DNA from: Saccharothrix espanaensis DSM 44229
GTDB taxonomy: Bacteria; Actinomycetota; Actinomycetes; Mycobacteriales; Pseudonocardiaceae
DNA length: 64,000 bases
Direction: 5' to 3'
Assembly: GCF_000328705.1 (NCBI RefSeq)
Contig: NC_019673.1
Coordinates: 9,187,501 to 9,251,500, forward strand
This document shows positions 9,385-17,596 of this stretch, piece by piece. The notes below the pieces were generated by a model that was given only the letters and a program-made list of their open reading frames with translations, did no database searches and was not told the DNA's origin. The translations under genes were made by a program, and so were the position numbers. Every line of letters starts with the position of its first letter. The first letter of the stretch is position 1.

Positions 9385-11928
9385 GTGCTCATCGTCGAGT
9401 CCACCGACCGGTTCGTCGGTTCCCACCAGGTGCTGTCCGTGGGCGTCCCGGGGTGGGGGCCGGTGTCCGCGCGGGTCGAGGGCGACGGGATCGGCGACGT
9501 CCGGTCCGAGCTGCACGGCACCTTCGGCTGGGAGGTGCTGGTCGACGTCTCGGCGCACCCGCCCGGCGCGGTGCTGCCCGCGCGGGCGTCGGCGCGGGTC
9601 GGCGACCGGACCTACGACACCGCCTTCGACTTGACGGTCACCGCGCCGGGCCGGACCGCGCACCTGGTGGGCCACGTGTCGCCGCTCGCGTTCGACGCCG
9701 TGCGGGCGCACCTGGAACTCGCGCTGGCCGACCCGGAGCACCGGTTCGCGGTGCGCGGCGGCGAGCACCTGCGGCCGTACCTCGAAACCCGGCCCGAGGA
9801 CCGGGAACCGTTGCGCCGCCTGGTGTCGCAGGGTCAGGTCGAACTGGTCGACGAGCCGGCGGGGGCCGGGTGGCCGATCCGGGCGAGGACGCCGGCGGAG
9901 GCCGAGCGGGCCGTGTACGGGCGGTACCTCGAACTGCGCGACGCTGCGGCGCGGGACGTGGTGATCGCCGTCGGGACGGGCGTGGACGCGCCTGGCGAGT
10001 GGGTCGCCGGGCTGCCGCGGAGCTGGAACTCCCGTTACACGTCACCGAGGTTCGTCTGCTCGCTGCCCCGGGACGTGCCGGCCGGGGCGGTCCCGCGCGC
10101 GCAGCCCCGGCGGGAGGGCATCGACGTGCGGCAGGCCCGGCGGGCGGCGGCGGACGCCGTCGCCGACGCCGAGCGGTTCGCGCCGCACGCGGTGGCCCTC
10201 GTGGGCGTCGACCCGCCGGACGCCGCGCTGGCCAAGGCGCGCGGCCAGTTGGCGCACTGGGCGGGCGAGCCGCCGGACCTCGACCTGCTGGCCGGGCTGC
10301 GCGAGGCGTACTCGCTGGGCGTGCTGGCCCGGGACGGGGCGCTGCACGCGTTGACGTCCGTTGTGGACACTTCCGGGCCGGGGGTCCCGCTGGTGGTGTG
10401 GAACCCGGCGGAGCACGACCGGCCGGGCGTGGTGGAGGCGCGGCTGCCGGAGGCCCTGCCCGGGGTGCGGGTGGTGTCGGCGGCCGGCGAGCACCCGTGC
10501 GTTCACGAGGGGCGCACGGTGGTGTTCCACGCCGGTGTCGTGCCGGCGTCGGGGTGGAAGGTGTTCCACCTGCTGCCCGGCGCGGCGGTGGGGTGGGTGC
10601 CCGGTGGCGGCGCGCAGATCGCGAACTCGTCGCTGCTGCTGACCCTGGACCCGGCGCGCGGGGGCGGGGTGTCCGGGCTGGTGCGGCTGGTGGACGAGGT
10701 GGAGCTGATCGCGCCGGGCGGGCTGGGCAACGAGCTGGTGCTGCCGGACGGCACGGCGTCCGGGGCGACCCGGGCCGACGTCTCGGTGTGGCACAGCGCG
10801 GTGGGCGAGCGGGCGGTGGTGCGCGGGCGGCTCGGAAACCTGCGGTACACCCAGATCCTGACCCTCTGGGAGGGCGTCGACCGGGTGGAGTGCGTGACCT
10901 CGCTGGACGACTTCGCGACGGCAGGCGGTGGCGCGGGGCCGGGCGAAGGCGCGGGGCCGGGCGGTGGCGCGGGGCCGGGCGGTGGGGCGGGGTCGGGTGG
11001 TGGGGCGCTGGGGGACGCGCCGACCGTGCGGTGGGAGTGGGGTCCGGCGGACATCCCCGACGGGGAGTTCGGGCACCCGCTGCTCGCGGTGTGCGACGTG
11101 GCCGGGTCGGGACGGCTGCCCGCGTCCGGGACGCTGGTCGGCGCGCGGCTGACGGCCGATCGCGGGTACGGGCCGATCGCACCGGAAACCGAAGTGGCGC
11201 AACCGGTCTGCTCGTCGTTCTGGCGGCACCGGCAGGGCGCGGCCCCGCTCGGCGGACTGCCGGTGACGGTCTCGCTCACGGTGTCGCCGGACCGCGCGGA
11301 CCTGGTCGTGCCGGCCGACCTGCTCGTGGTGGCCGACCGGGAGCCGGTGGCCGGGAAGGTGCGGCTGGCCGTGCCGCCGGGCTGGACCGCGACGCCCGAC
11401 GAGGTCCCGTTCGACCTGCCGCCGCAGGGGTTCCTGCGCGCCCGGGTCGAGTTGGAGCAGCCGCTGGGGGCCGCGCCTGGGCGGTACCCGGTGCGGGCCC
11501 GGGTGGCCGGTGTCGAGGACGTGGCGCTGGTGGACGTGCCGCCGTGGGGTTCAGGGCCGTGGGGACAAGAGCCGTGGGGTGCGGGGCTGTGGGACGACGG
11601 CCCGGTGGCGGAGCTGTGGTTCGCCTGGCCGCCGGAGCCGGTGCGGGTCGCGGTGGGCGGCCGGGTGGAGGTGCCGGTCGTGGTGGCGAGTTCGCTGTGC
11701 GGGCCGGTCACCGCGGAGGTGCGGCTGGTCAGCCCGTGGGGGACGTGGGACGCCGTGGAACCGTGGGCGCTGGGGGGCGTGGTGCCGGCGCGGGGGCGTG
11801 CGGCGTTCGTGTTCGTGGTCATGCCGCCGCCGTGGGCCGCGCCGGGGCGGTGGTGGGTGGCGGCGAAGGTCGTCGGCGCGGGTCTGGTTCGCTACTCCCC
11901 CGCCGTCGCGGTGGAGATCGTGGAATAG
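9385..11928 (+). CDS. GH38 alpha-mannosidase-like protein with degenerate catalytic domain, 847 aa
   Basis: The N-terminal part follows the GH38 layout only loosely. HVSPLAFDAVRAHLELALADP and RFAVRGGEHLRPYLE correspond to the family's histidine-led first strand and the E-[AY]-LxPFL-like block, but the usual HxDxxW metal site reads HVSPLAF. The catalytic domain is also much shortened. The later beta-sandwich region (residues about 330-640) is better preserved (VPLVVWNPAEHDRPGVVE; RYTQILTLWEGVDRVE). It is interrupted by a Gly/Pro/Ala low-complexity segment and followed by two immunoglobulin-like domains. Activity is doubtful. GTG 9385 is preferred over ATG 9328 because GAGGTCGAGGA precedes it and the protein then begins MLIVESTDRFVG. 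No signal peptide. Confidence 0.72.
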   Translation: MLIVESTDRFVGSHQVLSVGVPGWGPVSARVEGDGIGDVRSELHGTFGWEVLVDVSAHPPGAVLPARASARVGDRTYDTAFDLTVTAPGRTAHLVGHVSPLAFDAVRAHLELALADPEHRFAVRGGEHLRPYLETRPEDREPLRRLVSQGQVELVDEPAGAGWPIRARTPAEAERAVYGRYLELRDAAARDVVIAVGTGVDAPGEWVAGLPRSWNSRYTSPRFVCSLPRDVPAGAVPRAQPRREGIDVRQARRAAADAVADAERFAPHAVALVGVDPPDAALAKARGQLAHWAGEPPDLDLLAGLREAYSLGVLARDGALHALTSVVDTSGPGVPLVVWNPAEHDRPGVVEARLPEALPGVRVVSAAGEHPCVHEGRTVVFHAGVVPASGWKVFHLLPGAAVGWVPGGGAQIANSSLLLTLDPARGGGVSGLVRLVDEVELIAPGGLGNELVLPDGTASGATRADVSVWHSAVGERAVVRGRLGNLRYTQILTLWEGVDRVECVTSLDDFATAGGGAGPGEGAGPGGGAGPGGGAGSGGGALGDAPTVRWEWGPADIPDGEFGHPLLAVCDVAGSGRLPASGTLVGARLTADRGYGPIAPETEVAQPVCSSFWRHRQGAAPLGGLPVTVSLTVSPDRADLVVPADLLVVADREPVAGKVRLAVPPGWTATPDEVPFDLPPQGFLRARVELEQPLGAAPGRYPVRARVAGVEDVALVDVPPWGSGPWGQEPWGAGLWDDGPVAELWFAWPPEPVRVAVGGRVEVPVVVASSLCGPVTAEVRLVSPWGTWDAVEPWALGGVVPARGRAAFVFVVMPPPWAAPGRWWVAAKVVGAGLVRYSPAVAVEIVE
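10922..11009 (+). repeat. In-frame 18-base tandem repeat inside the GH38-like gene
   Basis: About four degenerate copies of an 18-base unit (ggcgcggggccgggcggt and variants) encode a Gly/Ala/Pro-rich linker (GAGPGG-type units). It falls between the LTLWEGVDRVE strand and the next conserved block. It is a likely polymerase-slippage tract whose length may vary between strains. Confidence 0.75.
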
Positions 11929-11939
11929 GGGGCAGTCGA

Positions 11940-12661
11940 TGGCCACACCGGTGCACCGCGCGTTGCTCGCGGTCGACCTGGAGGGTTCCGGGAAGCGCGA
12001 CAACCACGCGGTGGTGGAGTCGCGTCGGGTGCTGTTCGGCGAGTTGCGGCAGGCGTTCGAGGCGAGCGGCATCCCGTGGTCGCTGTGCGCCACCGAGACC
12101 GCGGGCGACGAGATGGTGGTGATCGTGCCGCCGGAGTTCCCGAAGCGGAACCTGATCCACCCGCTGCTCGGGCACCTCGCCGACGGTCTGCGGCACCACA
12201 ACCGGCAGGCGGCGGCGAGCGTGCTGCTGCGGGTGCGGGTCGCCGTGCACGCCGGCGACCTGCTGGTGGACGACTACGGCACGACCGGCCGGCCCCAGAC
12301 GCACCTGGCGCGGCTGCTCGGGTCGACGCCGCTGCGGGCGGCGCTGGCCGCCGCGCCGCCCACCGCGACCGTCGCCCTGCTGGTGTCCGACCACTTCTAC
12401 GAGGACGTGGTCGGCCAGGGCCACCGGGGCATCGACCCGGACCTGTTCACCCCGGTCGAGGTGCGTGAGAAGGAAACCGAAACGCGCGCCTGGCTGCACG
12501 TGCCGGGCCATACCGCAACCCATTCCGCACAATCCCGCAATTCTGCGGATAAATCGTCCCCTACTGACCGGGTCGGCGGTGTTCGGATCTCCGGATCGGA
12601 CGTGAAAATCGGCGGAGACCTGTTCGGCGGCGACAAGTACAATTACCCTCCCCCTTCGTGA
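11940..12661 (+). CDS. Class III nucleotidyl cyclase-like protein with GDLFGG tail, 240 aa
   Basis: Residues 1-185 follow the class III cyclase fold: LLAVDLEGSG with metal-type Asp13, ETAGDEMVVIVPP with Asp57, then RVRVAVHAGDLLVDDYGTTG and GRPQTHLARLLGS. Both metal aspartates are kept, and so is the arginine of the normal G-x-x-x-N-x-A-A-R-L helix, but the transition-state asparagine position reads Thr. It may therefore be a sensor or weakly active rather than a normal cyclase. A Ser/Thr-rich linker leads to a C-terminal motif VRISGSDVKIGGDLFGGDKY. A related tail ends the third gene of the cassette. The stop overlaps the next start (GTGA, 12658-12661). No membrane segment. Confidence 0.8.
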
Positions 12662-13611
12662 CACCCGGCTCGCAGGGACAGAACGAGACCTACATCGGCC
12701 AACGGCTGCTGTTCCAGCGCACCGGCGAGGTCGAGGTGGGCCTCGCGGACGCGACGAGCGGCGCGGACGCCCGGCGCATCCTCAAGGCGGCCGTGATCGG
12801 CGCGATGCTGATCGGCTTCCCCACCTTCCTGCTGTCGGTGGTGATCAGCCTGGCCGCCGGTCGCGGCGGGTCCGATTTCGCCGGCTTCCTGCTGGTCATG
12901 GCCTTCCTCGCCCCCTGGCTGTGGATCGCGCTGGTGCTGTTCGTGCCCCGGGTCGACGTGCTCAGCGACTGGCACCTGCTTCTCGACGGCAAGGCCGACA
13001 TCGCCGACACCGCGTACGGCGTGGTGTGGCGCTCGCTGACCGTCGACCGGCAGACCCCGGTGACGGTGTCGCCGCGCCGGGTCCGGGTCGGCCCGCCGGT
13101 TGCCGGCGTGCGCAACCTGCTGCACGTCTCACTGGGCCGGTATTACTCCTACGTGTCCGTTTTCGGGTTCGGCCGGGACCTTTACCTGGGCTGGACGCTC
13201 TGGCGCCGGCGACTTCCGGTGATGGTGGTGCTGCGCTGGATCGGATCGGTGTTCGGCGGCGACCCGGGTTATTCCGGCGTGATCGAGATGGAACCGGTCA
13301 AGGCCATGCGGGAGTCGGTGCACAACGCGCTGCGGCAGGCCATCGAGGCCGCCGTGATCGGGCGCGAGATCCCGCTGGTGGAGACGTTCGGCCACGACCT
13401 GCCGGTGGAGACCCACGGCACCGGGCCGCGGCCCCGGCTGGTGACCGTGCTCTACCGGACCGAGGTGTTCTCCGCCGACGGCCAACCGCTCGGCCACGTC
13501 GAGCCGGGCGTCACCTACGAGGTGGTGGCCGACGAGCCGGCCGGCGTGACCGTGCGGGACAACGCCGGCAGCACCGCGTTGCTCAAGGACCGCGCGGCGG
13601 TCCAGTGGTAG
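12658..13611 (+). CDS. Membrane protein of the GDLFGG cassette, 317 aa
   Basis: Unrecognised family. An N-terminal soluble stretch (residues 1-40) is followed by two strong transmembrane helices (about 44-66 and 72-98), a soluble domain, and a conserved-looking segment YYSYVSVFGFGRDLYLGWT with an adjacent hydrophobic, possibly membrane-dipping, stretch (WRRRLPVMVVLRWIGSVFGG). A helical region and a C-terminal SH3-like beta domain (residues about 255-317) complete it. It begins at a GTG overlapping the cyclase-like stop by 4 bases, and its stop overlaps the next gene's start. It is the only membrane component of the three and the natural candidate for an effector or receptor, but that is inference. 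Confidence 0.78.
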   Translation: MTPGSQGQNETYIGQRLLFQRTGEVEVGLADATSGADARRILKAAVIGAMLIGFPTFLLSVVISLAAGRGGSDFAGFLLVMAFLAPWLWIALVLFVPRVDVLSDWHLLLDGKADIADTAYGVVWRSLTVDRQTPVTVSPRRVRVGPPVAGVRNLLHVSLGRYYSYVSVFGFGRDLYLGWTLWRRRLPVMVVLRWIGSVFGGDPGYSGVIEMEPVKAMRESVHNALRQAIEAAVIGREIPLVETFGHDLPVETHGTGPRPRLVTVLYRTEVFSADGQPLGHVEPGVTYEVVADEPAGVTVRDNAGSTALLKDRAAVQW

Positions 13612-14597
13612 CTCTCACCAGCACCCCGGACGGCTGGACCGCGCGGTTCGGCATCCGGATCACCGCCACCGTCGACCTGGACCGGTTGGTCGGGTACGTG
13701 GGCGGCTCGGCCGGGCAGCGGCTGCACCGGGCGCGCGAGGAGGACGCCGCCTACCTGGCGCGGCTGTGCACGGGCGACCCGAGCATCGTGCACGAGGTCC
13801 GCCGGCGCGGGGCCGAGGTGACCCTCGCGGGCACCGTGCGGCGGCCCGAGCGTGAGCGGGCGGGCGAGGCGGCCGAGGCCGGGCTGGCCCGGCTGCTGGA
13901 CGTGCCGACGCACGTCACGGCCGAGGAGTTCGAGCCGCCGGTGGTCCTGGCCGAGGCCGTGCTGCGCAAGCGGGCGGTGGTCGGCGTGCCCGCCCGGCCG
14001 GACGCCGGCGTGCGGTACTACCTGGCCGTGCCGCCGCTGTGGTCGGACCCGGCGACGTGGCCCGGCCTGCTCGGCGACGCGGAACTGGTCGTGGAGCTGC
14101 GCCCGCACTGGGTGCGACCGGACTTCGGGGCGATGCTGGAGGGGATCGCCGTGCAGTACGAGCGGCTGGCCGCGCCGACCGTGTTCCGCACCGGCGGCCT
14201 GTACTCGGCACCGGCCGCGCTGCCCGCCGAGCCGTTCGCGGTGCGGGCCGCGCCGCTCTACCGGGAGGCCGCCGCGCGCTACCGGGGCTGGGTCTTCCGG
14301 GTGCGGATCGGTGTCACGGGCGCGGACCCGGAGCACCTCGACCGGCTCGCCGCCGCGCTGAACGCCGACCACCGGCCGCCCGCGCGGGACCTGCCGCCGG
14401 CGCTGGACCTGGTGCGGGAGCTGGCCGACCCGGGCGAGGCGGCGCACGCGGTGTGGCTGCCCGCCGGGCGGGTGGCGGGTCTGCCGCTGGTCGAGCCGCC
14501 GCCGGAGCGGACCGGGACGCACGGCGTGATCATCACCGACTCCACCGTGCGGGTGGACGGCGACCTGTTCGGCGGCCACAGGTTCGGCGTCACCTAG
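13605..14597 (+). CDS. Unknown protein with C-terminal GDLFGG tail, 330 aa
   Basis: Soluble, no signal or membrane segments. The family is not recognised. The ordering of the last 100 residues (helical RVRIGVTGAD block, then LVRELADPGEAAHAVWLPAG and a proline-rich GLPLVEPPPE) is vaguely like the N-terminal, pre-ATPase part of HerA/VirB4-type proteins, but no P-loop follows. Its end, STVRVDGDLFGGHRFGV, mirrors the end of the cyclase-like protein two genes upstream. The GTG start at 13605 overlaps the preceding stop by 7 bases, so translation is coupled. It is followed after 10 bases by the ROK kinase, which may be in the same transcript. Confidence 0.75.
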   Translation: MVALTSTPDGWTARFGIRITATVDLDRLVGYVGGSAGQRLHRAREEDAAYLARLCTGDPSIVHEVRRRGAEVTLAGTVRRPERERAGEAAEAGLARLLDVPTHVTAEEFEPPVVLAEAVLRKRAVVGVPARPDAGVRYYLAVPPLWSDPATWPGLLGDAELVVELRPHWVRPDFGAMLEGIAVQYERLAAPTVFRTGGLYSAPAALPAEPFAVRAAPLYREAAARYRGWVFRVRIGVTGADPEHLDRLAAALNADHRPPARDLPPALDLVRELADPGEAAHAVWLPAGRVAGLPLVEPPPERTGTHGVIITDSTVRVDGDLFGGHRFGVT

Positions 14598-14607
14598 GGT
14601 TGGCGGT

Positions 14608-15513
14608 GTGACGGACCTGGTGCTGGCACTGGACGTGGGCGGCACCAAGATCGCCGGTGGGCTGGTGGACCGGGCCGGCGCGGTGCGCCGGGCGGTGCGG
14701 GTGGCCACGCCGACCGACGACGCCGAGCAGACCTGGCGTGCGGTCGCCGACGTGGTCGAGCAGGTGCTCGACGGCGAGCTGGTCGCGGGCGTCGGCATCG
14801 CGTGCGCCGGGCCGGTGGACGCCGCGCTGGGCACCGCGAGCCCGATCAACGTGACCGCGTGGCAGGCGTTCCCGCTGCGCGACCGGGTCGCTGAGCTGGT
14901 GCCGGGCGTGCCGGTGGAACTGGCCGGCGACGGGCCGTGCATGGCGCTGGGCGAGCACTGGCAGGGCGCGGGCCGGGACAGCCGGTTCCTGCTCGGGCTG
15001 GTGGTGTCGACCGGGGTCGGCGGCGGGCTGGTGCTGGGCGGGCGGCCGTTCGGCGGGCGGACCGGCAACGCCGGGCACGTCGGGCACGTCGTGGTGGAGC
15101 CGGACGGCGAGCCGTGCACGTGTGGCGGGCGCGGCTGCGCGGAGACCGTCGCGGGCGGGCCCCGGATGGTCGCGTGGGCGCGCCGGCAGGGCTGGCAGGG
15201 CCCGGACGAGGCGGACGCGGCGCACCTCGCGGCGGCGGCGATGGCCGGTCACGAGCTGCCCCGGGCGGCGTTCGAGCGGGCCGGGCGCGCGGTCGGGCTC
15301 GCCATCGCGGCGACGGCGGCCGTCTGCGACCTGGACCTGGCCGTCGTCGGCGGTGGCGTGGCGCAGGCCGGGGACCTGCTGTTCGACCCGATCCGACGGA
15401 CCGTGGCAGACCACTGTGGACTGTCCTACTTGGACGGACTGCGGGTGGAGCCCGCCCGGCTGGGCGGCCAGGCGGGACTCGTCGGCGCGGCGGCCCTGGT
15501 ACTGCGACCCTGA
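14608..15513 (+). CDS. ROK-family sugar kinase, 301 aa
   Basis: Glucokinase-like ROK protein. It has the N-terminal phosphate-binding motif LALDVGGTKIAGGLVD, the catalytic region GDGPCMALGEHW, the sugar-binding segment GNAGHVGHVVVEPDG, and the zinc motif CTCGGRGCAET that defines the ROK family. There is no DNA-binding N-terminus, so it is an enzyme rather than a repressor. It probably phosphorylates glucose or an N-acetylated sugar with ATP. The GTG start lies 10 bases after the cassette's last stop. The monocarboxylate symporter is convergent downstream. Confidence 0.93.
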   Translation: MTDLVLALDVGGTKIAGGLVDRAGAVRRAVRVATPTDDAEQTWRAVADVVEQVLDGELVAGVGIACAGPVDAALGTASPINVTAWQAFPLRDRVAELVPGVPVELAGDGPCMALGEHWQGAGRDSRFLLGLVVSTGVGGGLVLGGRPFGGRTGNAGHVGHVVVEPDGEPCTCGGRGCAETVAGGPRMVAWARRQGWQGPDEADAAHLAAAAMAGHELPRAAFERAGRAVGLAIAATAAVCDLDLAVVGGGVAQAGDLLFDPIRRTVADHCGLSYLDGLRVEPARLGGQAGLVGAAALVLRP

Positions 15514-15550
15514 CCCACCGCGCCGGAACCGTTCAGCGCGGCCAGAGTCG

Positions 15551-15594
15551 GTGCGCGGCCGGGTTCAGTGCGCGACCGGGTTCAGTGCGCGGCC
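15551..15594. repeat. 17-base direct repeat covering the mctP stop codon
   Basis: Two full copies and one partial copy of a 17-base unit (gtgcgcggccgggttca, gtgcgcgaccgggttca, gtgcgcggcc) run from the convergent intergenic region into the last codons of the symporter gene. The stop codon at 15582-15584 lies within the second copy. The likely origin is a local duplication. Confidence 0.6.
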
Positions 15595-17216
15595 ACTGGC
15601 TTGACCCGGTGGCTGTCCTCGTCCACGTGGTAGTCGTCGGCGTTGGTCTGGTCGGTGCCGTTGAACACCCGCAGTTGCTTGGCGACCAGCGTGACGACCA
15701 CGGCGACCACCAGGTTGGCGATGACGGCGACGATGCCGACGTAGATCTGGACGGTCGCCCCCGCGAACGGGTGCCAGCCGAGCAGCGACAGCTCGTCCAG
15801 CGCCAGCGCGGAGCCACCGAAGTACGGGCGCTTGCCGTCCGCGCTGGGGATGCCGTAGAGCAGGGCCATGCCCCAGCCCATGCCGACCACCCACCCGGCG
15901 ACCAGCCCGTAGACGTGGAACCACCTGGTGTACAGGGCGATCGCCACGGCGGGCAGCGTTTGCAGGATCATCACCCCGCCGATGAGCTGCAGGTCGATGG
16001 AGAACTGCGGGTCGATGAACACGATGAACGCGACCGCGCCGAACTTCACCACCAGCGACGCGAGCTTGGCCTGCTTGGCCTCCTGCGCCGGCGTGGCGCT
16101 CTTCTTCAGGTACTCCTTGTAGATGTTGCGGGTCCACAGGTTCGCCGCCGCGATGGACATGATGGCCGCGGGCACCAGCGCGCCGATGCCGATGGCGGCG
16201 AACGCGATCCCGGCGAACCAGGACGGGAACTGCTCGCCGAACAGCACCGGGACGATGGTGTTGGTGTCCGGGCGGCCGGTGGCCTGGTTGGTGATCGGCG
16301 TGACGCCCGCGCTGATCGCCACGAACCCGAGCATCGCCAGCAGGCCCAGCAGCAGCGAGTACGCGGGCAGCGCCACCATGTTGCGCCTGATGACGTTGCG
16401 CCCGCGCGAGGCCAGGATGCCGGTCAGCGAGTGCGGGTAGAGGAACAGCGCCAGCGCGGAGCCCAGCGCGAGGGTCGCGTACTGGAGCTGGTTGCCGCCG
16501 CTGAGCAGGATGCCGTCGGTCTTGGCGGGCGTGGCGTCGTACTTGGCCTGCGCGGTGTCGAAGATCGCGCCCCAGCCGCCGAACTTGCTCGGCAGGTAGA
16601 TCACCGCCACCAGGATCACGATGTAGATCAACGTGTCCTTGACGAACGCGATCAGCGCGGGCGCGCGCAGCCCGGACTGGTAGGTGTACAGCGCGAGGAT
16701 GAGGAACGCGATCAGCAGCGGCGCGTGGCCCGCGATGCCGGAACCGTTGAGCCCCATGGTCCGCAGCACCGCTTCGAGGCCGACGAGCTGCAACGCGATG
16801 TACGGCATGGTCGCGACGATGCCGGTGATGGCGACGATCAGCGCCAGCCAGTGCGAGCCGTACCGGCCGCGCACGAAGTCGGCCGGCGTGACGTAGCCGT
16901 GCACCCGCGACACCGACCACATGCGGACCAGCGGCAGGAAGACCAGCGGGTAGAGGATCACCGTGTAGGGCAGGGCGAAGAACCCGGTCGCGCCCGCGCC
17001 GAACACCAGCGCCGGGACCGCGACGAACGTGTAGGCGGTGTAGAGGTCGCCGCCGACCAGGAACCAGGTGATCCACGAGCCGAACTTGCGGCCGCCCAGC
17101 CCCCACTCGTCGAGGTGGTCGAGCGTGTCGCCCGCCCGCCACTTCGCCGCGACGAAACCCAGGACCGTCACCAGCAGGAACAACGCGCTGAACACGACCA
17201 GCTCGGTCCACTGCAT
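15582..17216 (-). CDS. mctP: Sodium:solute symporter, monocarboxylate uptake (MctP-like), 544 aa
   Basis: Many-helix integral membrane protein of the solute:sodium symporter family. Motifs include the first helix LVVFSALFLLVTVLGFVAA, the substrate/sodium region LVGGDLYTAYTFVAVPALVFG, and long hydrophobic segments to about residue 510. A short polar C-terminus carries a His at the end. Family members of this subgroup take up pyruvate, lactate and other short monocarboxylates. It is paired with a DUF3311 protein whose stop immediately abuts this ATG (17214-17216), a pairing typical of MctP. The FadR-type regulator upstream on the same strand probably controls it. Confidence 0.9.
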   Translation of the reverse strand: MQWTELVVFSALFLLVTVLGFVAAKWRAGDTLDHLDEWGLGGRKFGSWITWFLVGGDLYTAYTFVAVPALVFGAGATGFFALPYTVILYPLVFLPLVRMWSVSRVHGYVTPADFVRGRYGSHWLALIVAITGIVATMPYIALQLVGLEAVLRTMGLNGSGIAGHAPLLIAFLILALYTYQSGLRAPALIAFVKDTLIYIVILVAVIYLPSKFGGWGAIFDTAQAKYDATPAKTDGILLSGGNQLQYATLALGSALALFLYPHSLTGILASRGRNVIRRNMVALPAYSLLLGLLAMLGFVAISAGVTPITNQATGRPDTNTIVPVLFGEQFPSWFAGIAFAAIGIGALVPAAIMSIAAANLWTRNIYKEYLKKSATPAQEAKQAKLASLVVKFGAVAFIVFIDPQFSIDLQLIGGVMILQTLPAVAIALYTRWFHVYGLVAGWVVGMGWGMALLYGIPSADGKRPYFGGSALALDELSLLGWHPFAGATVQIYVGIVAVIANLVVAVVVTLVAKQLRVFNGTDQTNADDYHVDEDSHRVKPVAAH

Positions 17217-17477
17217 CTACTTCGCCCCCTCGTCCAGGTCGTCCACGCCGAGCAGGTCGGGCTTGTCCCGCACGACCGGTTCCCCCCTGGTCATGACGTG
17301 GACGAGGCCGACGCAGACCACGCCGACCGGCACCCAGGCGAACTGGTACCAGTAGAAGAACGGCAGACCGAACAGCCGCGGGCCGTCGAAGTTGAACCAC
17401 GGCGTGACGAGCATGAGCAGCGGGACCAGCAGCAGCAGGTTCCAGTTGCTCCAGCGCAGGCTGGACTTTCCAGGCAT
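17217..17477 (-). CDS. DUF3311 small membrane protein, symporter partner, 86 aa
   Basis: Two transmembrane helices (residues about 12-28 and 38-58) and a polar C-terminus. DUF3311 proteins are regularly encoded just before MctP-type symporters and are thought to form part of the transporter. The ATG at 17477 has GGAGGG upstream, and its stop is directly followed by the mctP start, so the two are one translational unit. A role as accessory or stability subunit is inferred from context. Confidence 0.88.
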   Translation of the reverse strand: MPGKSSLRWSNWNLLLLVPLLMLVTPWFNFDGPRLFGLPFFYWYQFAWVPVGVVCVGLVHVMTRGEPVVRDKPDLLGVDDLDEGAK

Positions 17478-17596
17478 GTGGCCCTCCGTGCGGTCCTGAT
17501 GACCGGGTGTCGCAGGATGCTAGGCCCGCGAGGGGACGGCCGTCACGGTGTCCGGCGGGTTGCCGACCGGTTGCGTAGTGGAATCGTGACCGTTCC

